Assembly: GCF_015666175.1 (NCBI RefSeq)
Contig: NZ_JADPIE010000004.1
Coordinates: forward strand, 74,118 to 138,117
Reading direction: 5' to 3'
Source: Halonatronomonas betaini
Lineage (GTDB): Bacteria; Bacillota; Halanaerobiia; Halanaerobiales; Halarsenatibacteraceae
DNA: 64,000 nucleotides
The notes beneath the pieces are model-generated. The model did not search any database. It was not told the origin of the DNA and saw nothing but the letters and a program-made list of their open reading frames with translations. Shown in pieces: positions 17,276 to 28,109 of the stretch; within the stretch, counting starts at the first letter, position 1, and each line of letters begins with the position of its first letter. The translations under genes were made by a program, and so were the position numbers.

Positions 17276-18913
17276 ATGGCAAATAAAATTAATGATGCAA
17301 TAGGAGCTGTTAATCGCGGAGATCCATGTCCATCTGGGCTCTGTACTCTATGTCAGTCGGATTGCAAGGGTAAATGTGAGACCTGGCTTTCCTCGCTTTA
17401 TGGCAAACAGGTTTTGTACCCCAGGGATTTTGGTTCAGTAACTTCAGGAGCCAGAAATATTGATCCGAAGGGAACTGGTTATAATGCTTTAAGAGCTAAT
17501 GGATATGCTTTTGGATCTGTAGGTTTAAGTGAGGGACTGACAGATAGTGCAGATGATTGTATTTATCCGAATGTTGATATTGAGACTTCTTTTGGAAATA
17601 AGGTTAAAAGTCACGCTAAATTACCTATTATGACTGGTGCACTTGGTTCTACCTTTATTGCGGAAAAATACTGGGATTCATTTGCTATTGGTGCTGCCCT
17701 TTCTGGTTTTCCCGTTGTTATTGGAGAGAACGTTGTAGGTGTTGATCGAAAATCTAAATTGGAAAGTGGTCGGATTGAAGAAGCTCCTGAGATGGATAGG
17801 AGAATTGAAACTTATCAGCGTTATACTAGAAATGGTTATGGAGATATTTTTGTTCAGCTAAATGTTGAAGATACAAGTAATGGAGTGGCTGAGTACTTGA
17901 TAGAGAATTATAGTGATGATTTAATTATCGAATTAAAATGGGGCCAGGGTGCAAAGAATATTGGCGGTGAGATTCAGATTGAAAGCCTGGAATATGCTGA
18001 ATTTTTAGCTGAAAGAGGATATGTGATCGATCCTGATCCGACTAAAGAAAAGACCAGAAAGGCTTATAAATCTGGGGGGATTGATAGTTTTGCCAGACAT
18101 AGCCGTTTAGGCGGAACAGATTCTCCAGAGGTTGATAAATTTAAAAAAAGTTTCTTTGAAAGGGTTGAGTATTTAAGAGAACTCGGCTTTAAGAGAATTT
18201 CTTTAAAAACTGGAGCATATGGAATGAAAGAACTGGCCATGGCTTTAAAATTTGCCAGTGAGGCTGAACTAGATTTATTAACTATTGATGGAGCCGGTGG
18301 TGGAACAGGTATGAGCCCCTGGAATATGATGGAACATTGGGGAGTACCTTCATTGCCTTTACATACAAAGGCGATAGAATATGCTACAATTCTTGATGAA
18401 AATGGTTATAACGTGCCAGATATATCATTAGGCGGAGGTTTTGCTAGAGAAGACCATTTATTTAAGGCTCTGGCACTAGGCTCTCCATATATTAAGTTAG
18501 GCTGTCTTGGCAGAGCACCTATGATTGCCGGTTTTCTGGGTTCTAATATTGAAGGTGTTTTTCACCCTGAGAGAAAAGCAGAGGTAAACGGGAACTGGGA
18601 TGAACTTCCTTCTACTGTCAGGGCTGCCGGGGATACTCCGGAAAGTATATTTTCTGGCTGGTATGATGTTGAAGAAATTGTTGGTGAAAAAGAAATGAAA
18701 AATATTCCTTTTGGGGCTGTTGCTTTATATACATTGACAAATAAATTAAGTACTGGTTTGAAGCAATTTATGGCCGGAGCCAGAAAGTTTTCTTTAGATA
18801 AATTAGGTAGAGAAGATTTAATGTCTGCAAATAGAAAGGTTGAAAGATTAACTGGAATTCCTTATATGACTGAAGCTTTTGAGGATGAAGCATTAAAAAT
18901 ATTAAAAGATTAA
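17276..18913 (+). CDS. Glutamate synthase-like FMN-binding protein
   Basis: This 545-residue protein corresponds to the FMN/synthase domain of glutamate synthase (Glu_synthase family), without the glutaminase domain. It shows LKWGQGAKNIGGEI, LTIDGAGGGTGMSPWNM and a later SLGGGFAREDHLFKALALGSPYIKLG that fit the TIM-barrel FMN and 2-oxoglutarate sites. The N terminus has a Cys cluster (C17, C22, C25, C29, C33 in CPSGLCTLCQSDCKGKC) that could bind an Fe-S centre. Stand-alone homologues in archaea and anaerobes are often annotated glutamate synthase, but reactions are poorly tested. It precedes ilvB by 29 bases and is probably co-transcribed. Confidence 0.8.
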   Translation: MANKINDAIGAVNRGDPCPSGLCTLCQSDCKGKCETWLSSLYGKQVLYPRDFGSVTSGARNIDPKGTGYNALRANGYAFGSVGLSEGLTDSADDCIYPNVDIETSFGNKVKSHAKLPIMTGALGSTFIAEKYWDSFAIGAALSGFPVVIGENVVGVDRKSKLESGRIEEAPEMDRRIETYQRYTRNGYGDIFVQLNVEDTSNGVAEYLIENYSDDLIIELKWGQGAKNIGGEIQIESLEYAEFLAERGYVIDPDPTKEKTRKAYKSGGIDSFARHSRLGGTDSPEVDKFKKSFFERVEYLRELGFKRISLKTGAYGMKELAMALKFASEAELDLLTIDGAGGGTGMSPWNMMEHWGVPSLPLHTKAIEYATILDENGYNVPDISLGGGFAREDHLFKALALGSPYIKLGCLGRAPMIAGFLGSNIEGVFHPERKAEVNGNWDELPSTVRAAGDTPESIFSGWYDVEEIVGEKEMKNIPFGAVALYTLTNKLSTGLKQFMAGARKFSLDKLGREDLMSANRKVERLTGIPYMTEAFEDEALKILKD

Positions 18914-18942
18914 TCAATTAAATTAGAAAGGAAGTGATATTT

Positions 18943-20688
18943 ATGGGTAATAAGATGACTGGAGCTGAAATATTTGTTAAAGCTCTTGAAGAGGAGGGCG
19001 TAGACACTCTGTTTGGCTATCCAGGTGGTGCCTTAATTCCGATTTATGATGAGATATTTGATGCTGATTTTAAACATATTCTTCCCCATCATGAACAGGG
19101 GGGAATCCATGCAGCTGATGGTTATGCCCGTTCTACCGGGAAGGTTGGGGTTACAATAGCGACTTCAGGTCCTGGAGCCACTAATTTAGTTACTGGTCTG
19201 GCAACGGCCTATATGGATTCAGTTCCACTAGTTGCTTTTACCGGACAGGTTCCCAGCCACATGCTTGGAACTGATGCATTTCAGGAGGCAGATATAACTG
19301 GAATTTCGATGCCTATAACCAAACATAATTATCTTGTAAAGGATGTAAATAATCTTGCTCAAATAATAAAAGAGGCATTTCATATTGCAAGCACAGGAAG
19401 GCCAGGACCGGTTTTAATTGACATACCAAAGGATGTTATGGTTTCTAAGGCAGATTTTGATTATTCGAAACCTGTTGACCTTAGAGGTTATAAGCCTAAT
19501 TATGATGGCCATCCTCTCCAGATTAAAGGTGCAGCTGAAAGAATTAATCAGGCTGAAAAACCTGTGCTTTATGCAGGAGGAGGAGTAAATATTTCAGGGG
19601 CTGCTCATTATTTGAGAGAACTTGCAGAAAAAGCAAAGATACCGGTTACAACAACTCTCACAGGATTAGGTGCCTTTGATGAGAAGAGTGAATTAAGTCT
19701 GGGTATGCCTGGGATGCATGGTAGCAGTGAATCTAACCTGGCTTTAAGCAATGCAGATCTGATAATTGCTGTTGGCTGTAGATTTGATGACAGAGTTACT
19801 GGCAAGCTGGAAAAGTTCGCTCAGGATGCAGATATTATACATATTGATATAGATCCAGCAGAGGTTGGAAAAAGGGTCGCTATCGATATACCGATTGTTG
19901 GCGATGTTAAAAATATTTTAAAGAAGCTAAACCCTCAGGTTGAAGAAAAAGCGGCTAATGGCTGGGGTAATCAGATAGCTGAATGGAAGAAAGCAGATGC
20001 TAATAATAATCAGGCTGTTGGGATTAATGGCGATCTCTCACCACGACCTGTAATAGAGGCCTTATCTGAACTTACTGATGGACAGGCCATTTTAGCTACA
20101 GAAGTTGGTCAGCACCAGATGTGGGCAGCACAGTTTTATAAGTTTGGAAGACCTGGCCAGTTCTTAAGTTCAGGTGGCCTGGGAACTATGGGCTATGGCC
20201 TGCCTGCTGCAATTGGAGCTCAGGTTGGCAACCCTGATGAACCGGTTTTCCTATTATCAGGTGATGGCAGCATCCAGATGAACATTCAGGAACTTGCTAC
20301 TATCAGGAAGAATAATCTTCCTGTAAAAATGATCATTTTAAATAATAAGTATTTAGGAATGGTCAGGCAGTGGCAGGATCTCTTTAAAGATAAGAGATAT
20401 GCCGCTACCTGTATGAGCCGTCAGGTTGATTGTCCACCGAAATGCAAAGGCCCAAATGAAAACTGTCCAGAGCTGGTACCTGATTTTATTAAGCTTGCTG
20501 AGAGTTATGGTATTAAGGCAGAAAGATTAACTGAAGAATCTGAGATTGTTCCAGCTTTAAAGCGAGCACTGGCAGAAGATGGTCCTTATTTTATCGACTG
20601 TATAATAGAACGGGAAGAGAATGTATTTCCTATGGTTCCGCCAGGAGGAAGCCTGTATGAAATGATTTTTAAGGAGGAATCAGAATGA
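18943..20688 (+). CDS. ilvB: Acetolactate synthase large subunit
   Basis: This 581-residue ThDP enzyme condenses two pyruvates to acetolactate (or pyruvate and 2-oxobutyrate) at the start of valine, leucine and isoleucine synthesis. It shows FGYPGGALIPIYDEI with HHEQGGIHAADGYAR, IATSGPGATNLVTG, FQEADITGISMPITKHNY, and the ThDP motif GDGSIQMNIQELATI ... NNKYLGMVRQWQ. ATG 18943 is chosen by AAAGGAAG at 8 bases; a GTG at 18934 sits inside it. Unusually, an insert between the ThDP motif and the C-terminal helix has four cysteines (490, 497, 501, 508) not typical of IlvB. It overlaps ilvN by 4 bases. Confidence 0.95.
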   Translation: MGNKMTGAEIFVKALEEEGVDTLFGYPGGALIPIYDEIFDADFKHILPHHEQGGIHAADGYARSTGKVGVTIATSGPGATNLVTGLATAYMDSVPLVAFTGQVPSHMLGTDAFQEADITGISMPITKHNYLVKDVNNLAQIIKEAFHIASTGRPGPVLIDIPKDVMVSKADFDYSKPVDLRGYKPNYDGHPLQIKGAAERINQAEKPVLYAGGGVNISGAAHYLRELAEKAKIPVTTTLTGLGAFDEKSELSLGMPGMHGSSESNLALSNADLIIAVGCRFDDRVTGKLEKFAQDADIIHIDIDPAEVGKRVAIDIPIVGDVKNILKKLNPQVEEKAANGWGNQIAEWKKADANNNQAVGINGDLSPRPVIEALSELTDGQAILATEVGQHQMWAAQFYKFGRPGQFLSSGGLGTMGYGLPAAIGAQVGNPDEPVFLLSGDGSIQMNIQELATIRKNNLPVKMIILNNKYLGMVRQWQDLFKDKRYAATCMSRQVDCPPKCKGPNENCPELVPDFIKLAESYGIKAERLTEESEIVPALKRALAEDGPYFIDCIIEREENVFPMVPPGGSLYEMIFKEESE

Positions 20689-21167
20689 CGAAACATACTG
20701 TATCTGTACTTGTTGCCAATCAGTCCGGGGTTTTAGCCAGGATAGCAAGTCTATTTAGTCGCCGGGGCTTTAATATTGAAAGCCTTTCAGTTGGCCAGAC
20801 AGAGAAAAGAGATGTCTCCAGGATTACATTGGTTGTTGCCGGAGATGATAAAGATTTAGAACAGCTAACAAAACAACTAAATAAACAGGTCGTTGTTTAT
20901 AAAGTTAGTAATATCAGCAATGATCCCACAGTTAGCAGGAGTATGGCTTTTATAAAAGTCAGAACTAATTATGAAAATAGGTCAGAGATTATTCAGATAG
21001 TTGATGTCTTTAGAGGTGAAATTGTTGATGTGGCAAATGATTCGGTGATGGTTGAAGTTACAGGCGATGAAGGCAAGATCAATGCAATGGAGGAATTATT
21101 AGAACCCTATGGAATTGTTGAACTGGTAAGGACAGGTAAGATTGCGATGACAAGAGGTAAAAAATAA
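20685..21167 (+). CDS. ilvN: Acetolactate synthase small (regulatory) subunit
   Basis: This 160-residue protein has an N-terminal ACT domain (VSVLVANQSGVLARIASLFSRRGFNIESLSVG) and a C-terminal ACT-like domain, as in IlvH/IlvN. It confers valine feedback control on the catalytic subunit. It starts in the ATGA overlap with ilvB, indicating translational coupling. Confidence 0.95.
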   Translation: MTKHTVSVLVANQSGVLARIASLFSRRGFNIESLSVGQTEKRDVSRITLVVAGDDKDLEQLTKQLNKQVVVYKVSNISNDPTVSRSMAFIKVRTNYENRSEIIQIVDVFRGEIVDVANDSVMVEVTGDEGKINAMEELLEPYGIVELVRTGKIAMTRGKK

Positions 21168-21189
21168 TAAATTAGGAGAGTGAATAAAA

Positions 21190-22179
21190 ATGGTAGATGT
21201 ATATTATGATAAAGATGCAGATTTAGGAAAACTTAATGGGAAAAAGATAGCAGTTATCGGTTATGGGAGTCAGGGTCATGCCCAGGCGCAGAATTTAAGA
21301 GATTCAGGTCTTGATGTTGTTGTTGGACAGCGTAAGGGTGGGGCAAGTTATGAACAGGCTGTAGCTGATGGTTTTGAGCCAGTTTCAGCTGCCGAAGCTG
21401 CAGCTCAGGCAGAGATTATTCAGATTCTATTACCTGATGTTGTTCAGCGAAAAGTTTATGAGGAAGATATTAAACCGAATCTGGAGGCCGGTAATGCCTT
21501 GGTTTTCTCCCATGGTTTTAATATTCATTATGATCAGATTGTACCGCCAGCAGATGTTGATGTCTTTATGGTAGCTCCAAAAGGTCCAGGCCATATTGTT
21601 AGAAGAATTTATAAAGATGGCGAAGGTGTTCCCTGTCTTTTAGCTTTATATCAGGATGCCACTGGACATGCTAAAGATCTGGGCCTTGCATATGCTAAGG
21701 GTATTGGTGGAACCAGGGCAGGAGTTATTGAGACGACATTTAAAGAGGAGACAGAGACAGATCTATTTGGTGAACAGGCTGTCCTCTGTGGCGGTGTAAC
21801 TGAACTGGTAAAAGCAGGTTTTGAAACCCTGGTTGATGCCGGGTATCAGCCAGAAATAGCTTATTTTGAATGCTTAAATGAGCTAAAATTAATAGTTGAC
21901 CTGATGTATGAAGGCGGGCTAACTAAGATGAGAAATTCAATTTCAGATACTGCAGAATATGGTGATTTAATTGCAGGCGAGAAAGTTATTAACGAAAGTT
22001 CAAGGGAAGCTATGGCTGAACTCTTAAAAGATGTGAAAAATGGAGAGTTTGCCAAACGCTGGTTGCTTGAAAATCAGGTTGGCAGGCCGTCATATAATAA
22101 ACGTCGGGAGCAGGATGAAAACCATCAGATTGAACAGGTTGGCGCTAAATTAAGAAGTATGATGAACTGGATTGATTAA
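21190..22179 (+). CDS. ilvC: Ketol-acid reductoisomerase
   Basis: This 329-residue class I enzyme converts acetolactate to dihydroxyisovalerate with NAD(P)H and Mg2+. It shows [17 protein letters not shown] (Rossmann motif), VVGQRKGG as the cofactor-specificity loop, [12 protein letters not shown], and metal ligands in [12 protein letters not shown] and [24 protein letters not shown] precedes the ATG by 9 bases. It lies 22 bases after ilvN. Confidence 0.95.
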   Translation: MVDVYYDKDADLGKLNGKKIAVIGYGSQGHAQAQNLRDSGLDVVVGQRKGGASYEQAVADGFEPVSAAEAAAQAEIIQILLPDVVQRKVYEEDIKPNLEAGNALVFSHGFNIHYDQIVPPADVDVFMVAPKGPGHIVRRIYKDGEGVPCLLALYQDATGHAKDLGLAYAKGIGGTRAGVIETTFKEETETDLFGEQAVLCGGVTELVKAGFETLVDAGYQPEIAYFECLNELKLIVDLMYEGGLTKMRNSISDTAEYGDLIAGEKVINESSREAMAELLKDVKNGEFAKRWLLENQVGRPSYNKRREQDENHQIEQVGAKLRSMMNWID

Positions 22180-22194
22180 AGGGGGTTGATGAAA

Positions 22195-23694
22195 ATGGGA
22201 GTGAAGATATTTGATACGACTCTCCGGGATGGCGAACAGTCTCCTGGAGTGAGTTTAAATACAGATGAAAAGTTGAGGATTGCCAGACAGCTTGCCAGAT
22301 TGAATGTCGATGTAATTGAAGCAGGCTTTCCGATCGCATCTGAAGGTGATTTTCAGGCAGTCAAAAAGATAGCTGAGGAGATTGAAGGGCCTGTAATTGC
22401 AGGGCTTTGCAGGGCCAACCCGAAGGATGTTGACCGGGCCTGGGAGGCTGTGAAAGCTTCTGACAGACCGAGAATACATACTTTTATTGCAACATCTCCA
22501 ATTCATATGGAATATAAGTTGCAGAAGAGTCCAGCAGAAGTGCTGGAGCAGGCAGTTGCCGCTGTCAAGCAGGCAAAAGGCTATACAGATGATGTTGAGT
22601 TTTCTGCTGAAGATGCTTCCAGAAGTGATCGTGACTTTCTCTGTGAGATCTTTGAAGCAACAATTGAGGCCGGGGCTACAACTATTAATATACCTGATAC
22701 TGTCGGCTATTCAACGCCAGCTGAGTTTGGAGAGCTGGTCAGATATGTTAAAGAAAATGTTTCAAATATTAATAAAGCTGAGATTAGTGTTCACTGCCAT
22801 AATGATTTAGGGATGGCAGTTGCCAACTCGATTGCAGCCATTGAGAATGGTGCAGTTCAGGTAGAGACTGCAGTTAATGGAATCGGTGAGCGGGCTGGAA
22901 ATGCAGCTTTAGAAGAGGTTGCACTGGCTTTAAATACAAGACAGGACTTTTATGGTTTAACGACAGACCTTGATTTAAAAGAGATCTACCGGACCAGCAA
23001 ACTTGTCAGTCAGCTGACTGGAATGGATATCCAGTTTAATAAGGCAATTGTCGGGAAGAATGCCTTTGCCCATGAATCTGGAATCCACCAGGATGGAGTT
23101 ATTAAGGAACGGACTACCTATGAAATCATGGATGCAACGACGATTGGGTTAAAAGAAAACAAGATTGTTCTTGGAAAACATTCCGGTCGCCATGCCTTTA
23201 GTGATCGCCTTGAAGAGATGGGATATGAGCTATCAGATGAAGATATGAATGATGCCTTTAAGCGCTTTAAAGATCTGGCTGATAAGAAGAATGACATAAC
23301 CAGCCTTGATCTGGAGGCAATTGTTGAAGATCAGTTCGGACAGGGACCTGAGATTTTAGAATTGAAGAGAGTCCAGGTTACGACTGGAGATGGGATTTCT
23401 ACAGCAACACTCCATGTTGAAAAAGAGGGGCAAAAGATATTAAAATCGGCCTGTTCTGAAGGTGGCCCGATTGAAGCAGTTTATGATGGTTTAAATAAGG
23501 CAGCAGGAATTGACTGTCAGCTTTTAATCTTTAAGATTGATGCAATTACAGGCGGTAAAGATGCTCTGGGCAATGTTACTGTGAAGCTTGAACATAATGA
23601 TGAAGTCTATATAGGTCGTGGAGTCAATACAGATATTATTAAAGCTAGTGCTCTTGCCTACAAGAATGCAGTTAATAAAATACTTGCAGGATAG
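22195..23694 (+). CDS. leuA: 2-Isopropylmalate synthase
   Basis: This 499-residue enzyme condenses acetyl-CoA with 2-oxoisovalerate, the first step of leucine synthesis. It shows [16 protein letters not shown], the metal-binding [37 protein letters not shown], and a C-terminal LeuA allosteric domain (about 390-499) with [17 protein letters not shown] 22195 is chosen because AAAGGGGG lies 9 bases upstream; the ATG at 22189 and TTG at 22186 are too close. Confidence 0.95.
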   Translation: MGVKIFDTTLRDGEQSPGVSLNTDEKLRIARQLARLNVDVIEAGFPIASEGDFQAVKKIAEEIEGPVIAGLCRANPKDVDRAWEAVKASDRPRIHTFIATSPIHMEYKLQKSPAEVLEQAVAAVKQAKGYTDDVEFSAEDASRSDRDFLCEIFEATIEAGATTINIPDTVGYSTPAEFGELVRYVKENVSNINKAEISVHCHNDLGMAVANSIAAIENGAVQVETAVNGIGERAGNAALEEVALALNTRQDFYGLTTDLDLKEIYRTSKLVSQLTGMDIQFNKAIVGKNAFAHESGIHQDGVIKERTTYEIMDATTIGLKENKIVLGKHSGRHAFSDRLEEMGYELSDEDMNDAFKRFKDLADKKNDITSLDLEAIVEDQFGQGPEILELKRVQVTTGDGISTATLHVEKEGQKILKSACSEGGPIEAVYDGLNKAAGIDCQLLIFKIDAITGGKDALGNVTVKLEHNDEVYIGRGVNTDIIKASALAYKNAVNKILAG

Positions 23695-23714
23695 TTTAGG
23701 AGGAATAATAAATT

Positions 23715-24977
23715 ATGGGAATGACAATGGTAGAAAAAATATTAGCAGCCCATTCCGGTCGTGATAGTTTAGAACCAGGAGAGATAGTGAATGCAAAACT
23801 TGATCTGGTCCTGGGAAATGATATAACAACACCGGTGGCAATAGAAGAGTTTGAAAAGATAGGGGTTGAAGAGGTCTTTGATAAGGATAAAATAGCTTTG
23901 GTTCCAGATCATTTCACCCCAAATAAAGATATTAATTCAGCCGGTCAGACTAAATCTATTAGAGAATTTGCAGCAGAAAAGGGAATTACCAATTATTTTG
24001 AGATCGGGGAGATGGGTATTGAACACTGCCTCCTCCCTGAACAGGGACTGGTTAAACCAGGTCAGATAATAATTGGGGCAGACTCCCATACCTGTACCTA
24101 TGGGGCTTTTGGGGCTCTAGGCACTGGTGTTGGCAGCACTGATATGGCAGCTGGAATGGCAACTGGTGAAGCCTGGTTTAAGGTTCCAGAGACGATAAAA
24201 TTTGTCTTTACCGGTAAGCTTCAGCCCTGGGTCAGCGGCAAAGATCTAATTCTCCATACAATCGGAGATATAGGTGTAGATGGAGCTCTTTATCGGGCCA
24301 TGGAGTTTACTGGCGAAGTTATCGATAGCCTGTCAATGGCAGATAGAATGACGATTTCTAATATGGCAATTGAGGCCGGAGGTAAATGTGGCCTGATCGC
24401 ACCAGATCAGACAACCTTTGATTATTTAGCTGGCAGAGTTGATGATGACTATCAGGTATTTACAAGCGATGCAGACGCCAGTTATTATAAAGAAATTGAG
24501 TATAATGTTAGCGAGCTTGAACCCCAGGTGGCATTTCCTCACCTGCCAGAGAATACCAGGCCGATCAGTCAGGTTAAAGATATTCCAGTTGATCAGGTTG
24601 TAATTGGCTCCTGCACAAATGGCCGTTTAAAGGATATAAGGGAGGCTGCTCAGGTTCTTAAAGGCAAGAAAAAAGCTGCAAATGTAAGGTTGCTGGTCTT
24701 TCCAGGAACCCAGGAGATTTATAAGCAGGCAATGCATGAGGGGTTAATTGAGATTCTAATTGACGCTGGAGCAGCTGTAAGCACACCGACCTGTGGTCCC
24801 TGTCTTGGCGGTCATATGGGCGTTCTGGCTGCTGGAGAAAAGGCGATATCTACAACCAATCGTAATTTTGTTGGCAGGATGGGTCATCCTGAAAGTGAAG
24901 TCTATCTTGCCAACCCAACTGTCGCAGCAGCTTCAGCTATTGCCGGGGAAATTGTTAGCCCAGAGGAGGTCGTATAG
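23715..24977 (+). CDS. leuC: 3-Isopropylmalate dehydratase large subunit
   Basis: This 420-residue protein is of the aconitase family, the shorter homoaconitase-type LeuC found in archaea and anaerobes. Fe-S cluster cysteines are seen in VIGSCTNGR and [12 protein letters not shown], and the substrate region in [22 protein letters not shown]. It works with LeuD to isomerise 2- to 3-isopropylmalate; this type may also act on citramalate for the cimA route. Confidence 0.93.
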   Translation: MGMTMVEKILAAHSGRDSLEPGEIVNAKLDLVLGNDITTPVAIEEFEKIGVEEVFDKDKIALVPDHFTPNKDINSAGQTKSIREFAAEKGITNYFEIGEMGIEHCLLPEQGLVKPGQIIIGADSHTCTYGAFGALGTGVGSTDMAAGMATGEAWFKVPETIKFVFTGKLQPWVSGKDLILHTIGDIGVDGALYRAMEFTGEVIDSLSMADRMTISNMAIEAGGKCGLIAPDQTTFDYLAGRVDDDYQVFTSDADASYYKEIEYNVSELEPQVAFPHLPENTRPISQVKDIPVDQVVIGSCTNGRLKDIREAAQVLKGKKKAANVRLLVFPGTQEIYKQAMHEGLIEILIDAGAAVSTPTCGPCLGGHMGVLAAGEKAISTTNRNFVGRMGHPESEVYLANPTVAAASAIAGEIVSPEEVV

Positions 24978-24979
24978 AT

Positions 24980-25480
24980 ATGAAATTAACAGGAGACGTC
25001 TGGAAATATGGCGATGATATCGATACCGATGTTATAATTCCTGCCCGTTATCTAAATACATCTGACCCTGAAGAACTGGCCGGACACTGTCTTGAAGATC
25101 TGGATAGTGAATTCACAGAAAAGATGAACCAGGGAGATATTATAGTTGCTGGTGATAACTTTGGCTGTGGAAGTTCCAGAGAACATGCACCACTGGCGAT
25201 TAAAGCTGCTGGAGTAAGCTGTATAATAGCCAATTCTTTTGCCAGAATCTTTTATCGGAATGCAATTAATATTGGCTTACCGATAATGGAATCAAAGGAA
25301 GCAGTTAATTCGATTACTGAAGGAGACAGGCTTTCAGTTGATCTTGATCAGGGTTTAATCAAAAATCTTACCAGAGACGAAGAGTATCAAGCAAAACCAT
25401 TTCCTGAATTCATGCAGGAATTGATTGCCAGCGGTGGCCTGATCAATTATCTTAAAAAGCAGGTGAGTAATAATGACTGA
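24980..25480 (+). CDS. leuD: 3-Isopropylmalate dehydratase small subunit
   Basis: This 166-residue swivel-domain subunit has [13 protein letters not shown], the loop [14 protein letters not shown] and [16 protein letters not shown]. It pairs with LeuC, two bases upstream, and overlaps leuB by 8 bases. Confidence 0.93.
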   Translation: MKLTGDVWKYGDDIDTDVIIPARYLNTSDPEELAGHCLEDLDSEFTEKMNQGDIIVAGDNFGCGSSREHAPLAIKAAGVSCIIANSFARIFYRNAINIGLPIMESKEAVNSITEGDRLSVDLDQGLIKNLTRDEEYQAKPFPEFMQELIASGGLINYLKKQVSNND

Positions 25481-26519
25481 TTATAAACTGGCTGTTCTAC
25501 CTGGTGACGGAATTGGCCCTGAGGTCTCAGCTGAAGCGATCAAGGTTCTTGAAAAGCTGGCATTAGAGACTGAACTGGGTTTTGATTTTCAGGAATTTCC
25601 CCAGGGTGCTGATCATTATCTCAATACCGGCGAACTGCTCTCTGATGAAACTAAGGCTGATTTAGAAAAATATGATGCTATCTTTCTTGGAGCTGTTGGA
25701 GATCCAAGAGTTAAACCAGGAGTCCTTGAACATGGTATTCTCCTTGATTTGAGATTCTCATTTGATCAATATATAAACTTGAGGCCAATCAGGCTATTGG
25801 ATAGCCGTTTTACCCCCCTTAAAGATAAAGGGCCTGAAGATATAGATTTTATGGTAGTCAGGGAGAATACCGAGGGCTTATATGCTGGCGCTGGAGGCTT
25901 CTTGAAGAAAGAGACAGAACACGAAGTTGCCATCCAGGAGATGATAAATACCTATCATGGAGTTGAAAGAGTGATTGATTATGCTTATCAGTATGCAGCT
26001 GATACTGGCGGTAAACTCACCCTCTGTGATAAGAGCAATGTGCTAGAATATTCCCATGACCTCTGGCAGCGGGTATTTAAAGAAAAAAGTAAGCAATACC
26101 CTGGTGTTGACAGGGATCATATTTTAGTCGATGCCATGACAATGAAAATGGTCAGGAACCCGGAGGTTTTCGATGTTGTTGTTACCTGTAATATGTTTGG
26201 GGATATTATCACAGACCTGGGAGCCGAGCTTCAGGGTGGTATGGGACTTGCTGTTTCAGGAAATATAAATCCTGATGGAGTCTCAATGTTTGAGCCAGTC
26301 CATGGTTCTGCCCCTGATATTGCTGGAAGGGCTAAGGCCAATCCGGCGGCAGCGATTCTGGCGGCAGCAATGTTAGTTGATGTCCTGGGCCATGCTGAAG
26401 AATCAGCTAGAATAGAAAATGCAGTTGGTCAGGCTCTTCGGCTGGGAATGCAGACAGCCGATATGGGTGGCAGATTAAGTACTGATGAGTTTGGCGATTA
26501 TATCTGCAGTTTATTATAA
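25473..26519 (+). CDS. leuB: 3-Isopropylmalate dehydrogenase
   Basis: This 348-residue beta-decarboxylating dehydrogenase has [10 protein letters not shown], the substrate arginines in [45 protein letters not shown] and [11 protein letters not shown]. It oxidises 3-isopropylmalate to the leucine 2-oxo acid with NAD. It could also act on the methylmalate product of the citramalate route, since no second dehydrogenase is present in the operon. Confidence 0.93.
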   Translation: MTDYKLAVLPGDGIGPEVSAEAIKVLEKLALETELGFDFQEFPQGADHYLNTGELLSDETKADLEKYDAIFLGAVGDPRVKPGVLEHGILLDLRFSFDQYINLRPIRLLDSRFTPLKDKGPEDIDFMVVRENTEGLYAGAGGFLKKETEHEVAIQEMINTYHGVERVIDYAYQYAADTGGKLTLCDKSNVLEYSHDLWQRVFKEKSKQYPGVDRDHILVDAMTMKMVRNPEVFDVVVTCNMFGDIITDLGAELQGGMGLAVSGNINPDGVSMFEPVHGSAPDIAGRAKANPAAAILAAAMLVDVLGHAEESARIENAVGQALRLGMQTADMGGRLSTDEFGDYICSLL

Positions 26520-26537
26520 TATTGGGAGGCAATAGAG

Positions 26538-28109
26538 ATGATAGAACTATACGATACAACATTGCGTGATGGAACTCAGCGTGAAGGTGTTTCATTTTCT
26601 ACAGAGGATAAATTAAATATCACAAAGAAACTGGCAGCTGCCGGGATCGATTATGTTGAAGGTGGCTGGCCAGGTTCAAATCCTAAAGATATTGAATATT
26701 TTAGGAAGGTTAGAGAATTAGAACTTGAGAATACAAAGATAGCGGCCTTTGGAAGCACCAGACGGCCAGGAATTAAAGCAGATGATGATATGAATCTCAG
26801 AGCTATCGTTGACTCCGGTGCAGATGTGGCAACAATCTTTGGCAAAAGCTGGCCCCTCCATGTAAAAGAGGCATTAAAGACATCCCTGGATGAAAATATT
26901 AAAATGGTAGCAAGCTCGATTGAATATTTAAAAGCCCGGGGAATGGAGGTATTCTTTGATGCTGAACATTTTTTTGATGGATATAAATCGGACAGCGATT
27001 ATAGCATTCAGGTTCTTCAGGCTGCTGCAGAGGCTGGAGCAGATTGTCTGGTTCTCTGTGATACCAACGGAGGGTCTACCCCTGATGAGATCGGCTCAAT
27101 AGTCAGGGTTGTTAAAGATAAAGTTTCTGCTGATATTGGTATCCATACCCATAATGACGCAGAGCTGGCAGTTGCTAATTCTTTAGTTGCAGTTAGGGAA
27201 GGAGCAGTTCAGGTTCAGGGCACAATCAATGGCTATGGAGAACGCTGCGGTAATGCCAATCTATCATCTCTGATCCCAAATTTACAGCTCAAATACGGAT
27301 ATCAGGTTGTTACTGCTGAACAGTTAAAAAGACTAACAGCAACTTCCAGATATGTTAGCGAGACAGCTAATCTTCTGCCACCAGCCCATATGGCCTATGT
27401 AGGCGAGAGCGCCTTTGCCCATAAAGGAGGAATTCATGTAAGCGCTGTCCTAAAGAATGCCAGCACCTATGAGCACGAAGACCCGGAAACCTTTGGCAAT
27501 CAGAGAAGAGTCCTGGTTTCAGAGCTTTCTGGTAAAAGCAATTTAAGATATAAGGCAGAAGAACTGGGTATTGAGCTGAATGATCAAAATGAAAATCTTC
27601 AGGAAGTCTTAAAAAAGATCAAAGAATTAGAACATCAGGGATATTATTTTGAAGGTGCTGAAGCTTCATTAAAGCTATTATTAGAACGGGCCCGGGGAGA
27701 ATATGAAAAACTTTTCTCTTTAGAATCAGTAAGGATTTTAACTGATAAAAAAGAGACTAATGACCCAAACTCTGAAGCTACAATTAAAGTGCTGGTCAAT
27801 GGAGAACGGGTACATACAGCAGCTGAAGGCGATGGGCCAGTTAATGCTCTTGATAAAGCACTCAGGAAAGCACTGGTTAAATTCTATCCTGAGATTAAAG
27901 AAATTGCATTAGTTGATTATAAGGTCCGGGTTTTAAATGGCCAGGATGGAACTGCAGCAAAAGTAAGGGTTTTAATTGAGACCGGTAATGGCGATGAAAC
28001 CTGGGGAACCGTTGGAGTTTCAACAAATATAATTGAGGCAAGCTGGCAGGCATTAGTAGATAGTATTCAGTATGGTATTAAATTTAAAGCATCAAAGGAG
28101 GCTGTTTAA
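26538..28109 (+). CDS. cimA: Citramalate synthase
   Basis: This 523-residue HMGL-like enzyme belongs to the CimA branch by YDTTLRDGTQREGVSFS, VEGGWPGSNPKD, CDTNGGSTPDEI, HTHNDAELAVANSL and GYGERCGNANLSSL. It condenses pyruvate and acetyl-CoA to citramalate, giving 2-oxobutyrate for isoleucine without threonine deaminase. A C-terminal LeuA-type regulatory domain follows about residue 400. Its stop abuts the ilvD start, and the ilvD ribosome site AAAGGAGG lies inside its end. Confidence 0.9.
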   Translation: MIELYDTTLRDGTQREGVSFSTEDKLNITKKLAAAGIDYVEGGWPGSNPKDIEYFRKVRELELENTKIAAFGSTRRPGIKADDDMNLRAIVDSGADVATIFGKSWPLHVKEALKTSLDENIKMVASSIEYLKARGMEVFFDAEHFFDGYKSDSDYSIQVLQAAAEAGADCLVLCDTNGGSTPDEIGSIVRVVKDKVSADIGIHTHNDAELAVANSLVAVREGAVQVQGTINGYGERCGNANLSSLIPNLQLKYGYQVVTAEQLKRLTATSRYVSETANLLPPAHMAYVGESAFAHKGGIHVSAVLKNASTYEHEDPETFGNQRRVLVSELSGKSNLRYKAEELGIELNDQNENLQEVLKKIKELEHQGYYFEGAEASLKLLLERARGEYEKLFSLESVRILTDKKETNDPNSEATIKVLVNGERVHTAAEGDGPVNALDKALRKALVKFYPEIKEIALVDYKVRVLNGQDGTAAKVRVLIETGNGDETWGTVGVSTNIIEASWQALVDSIQYGIKFKASKEAV

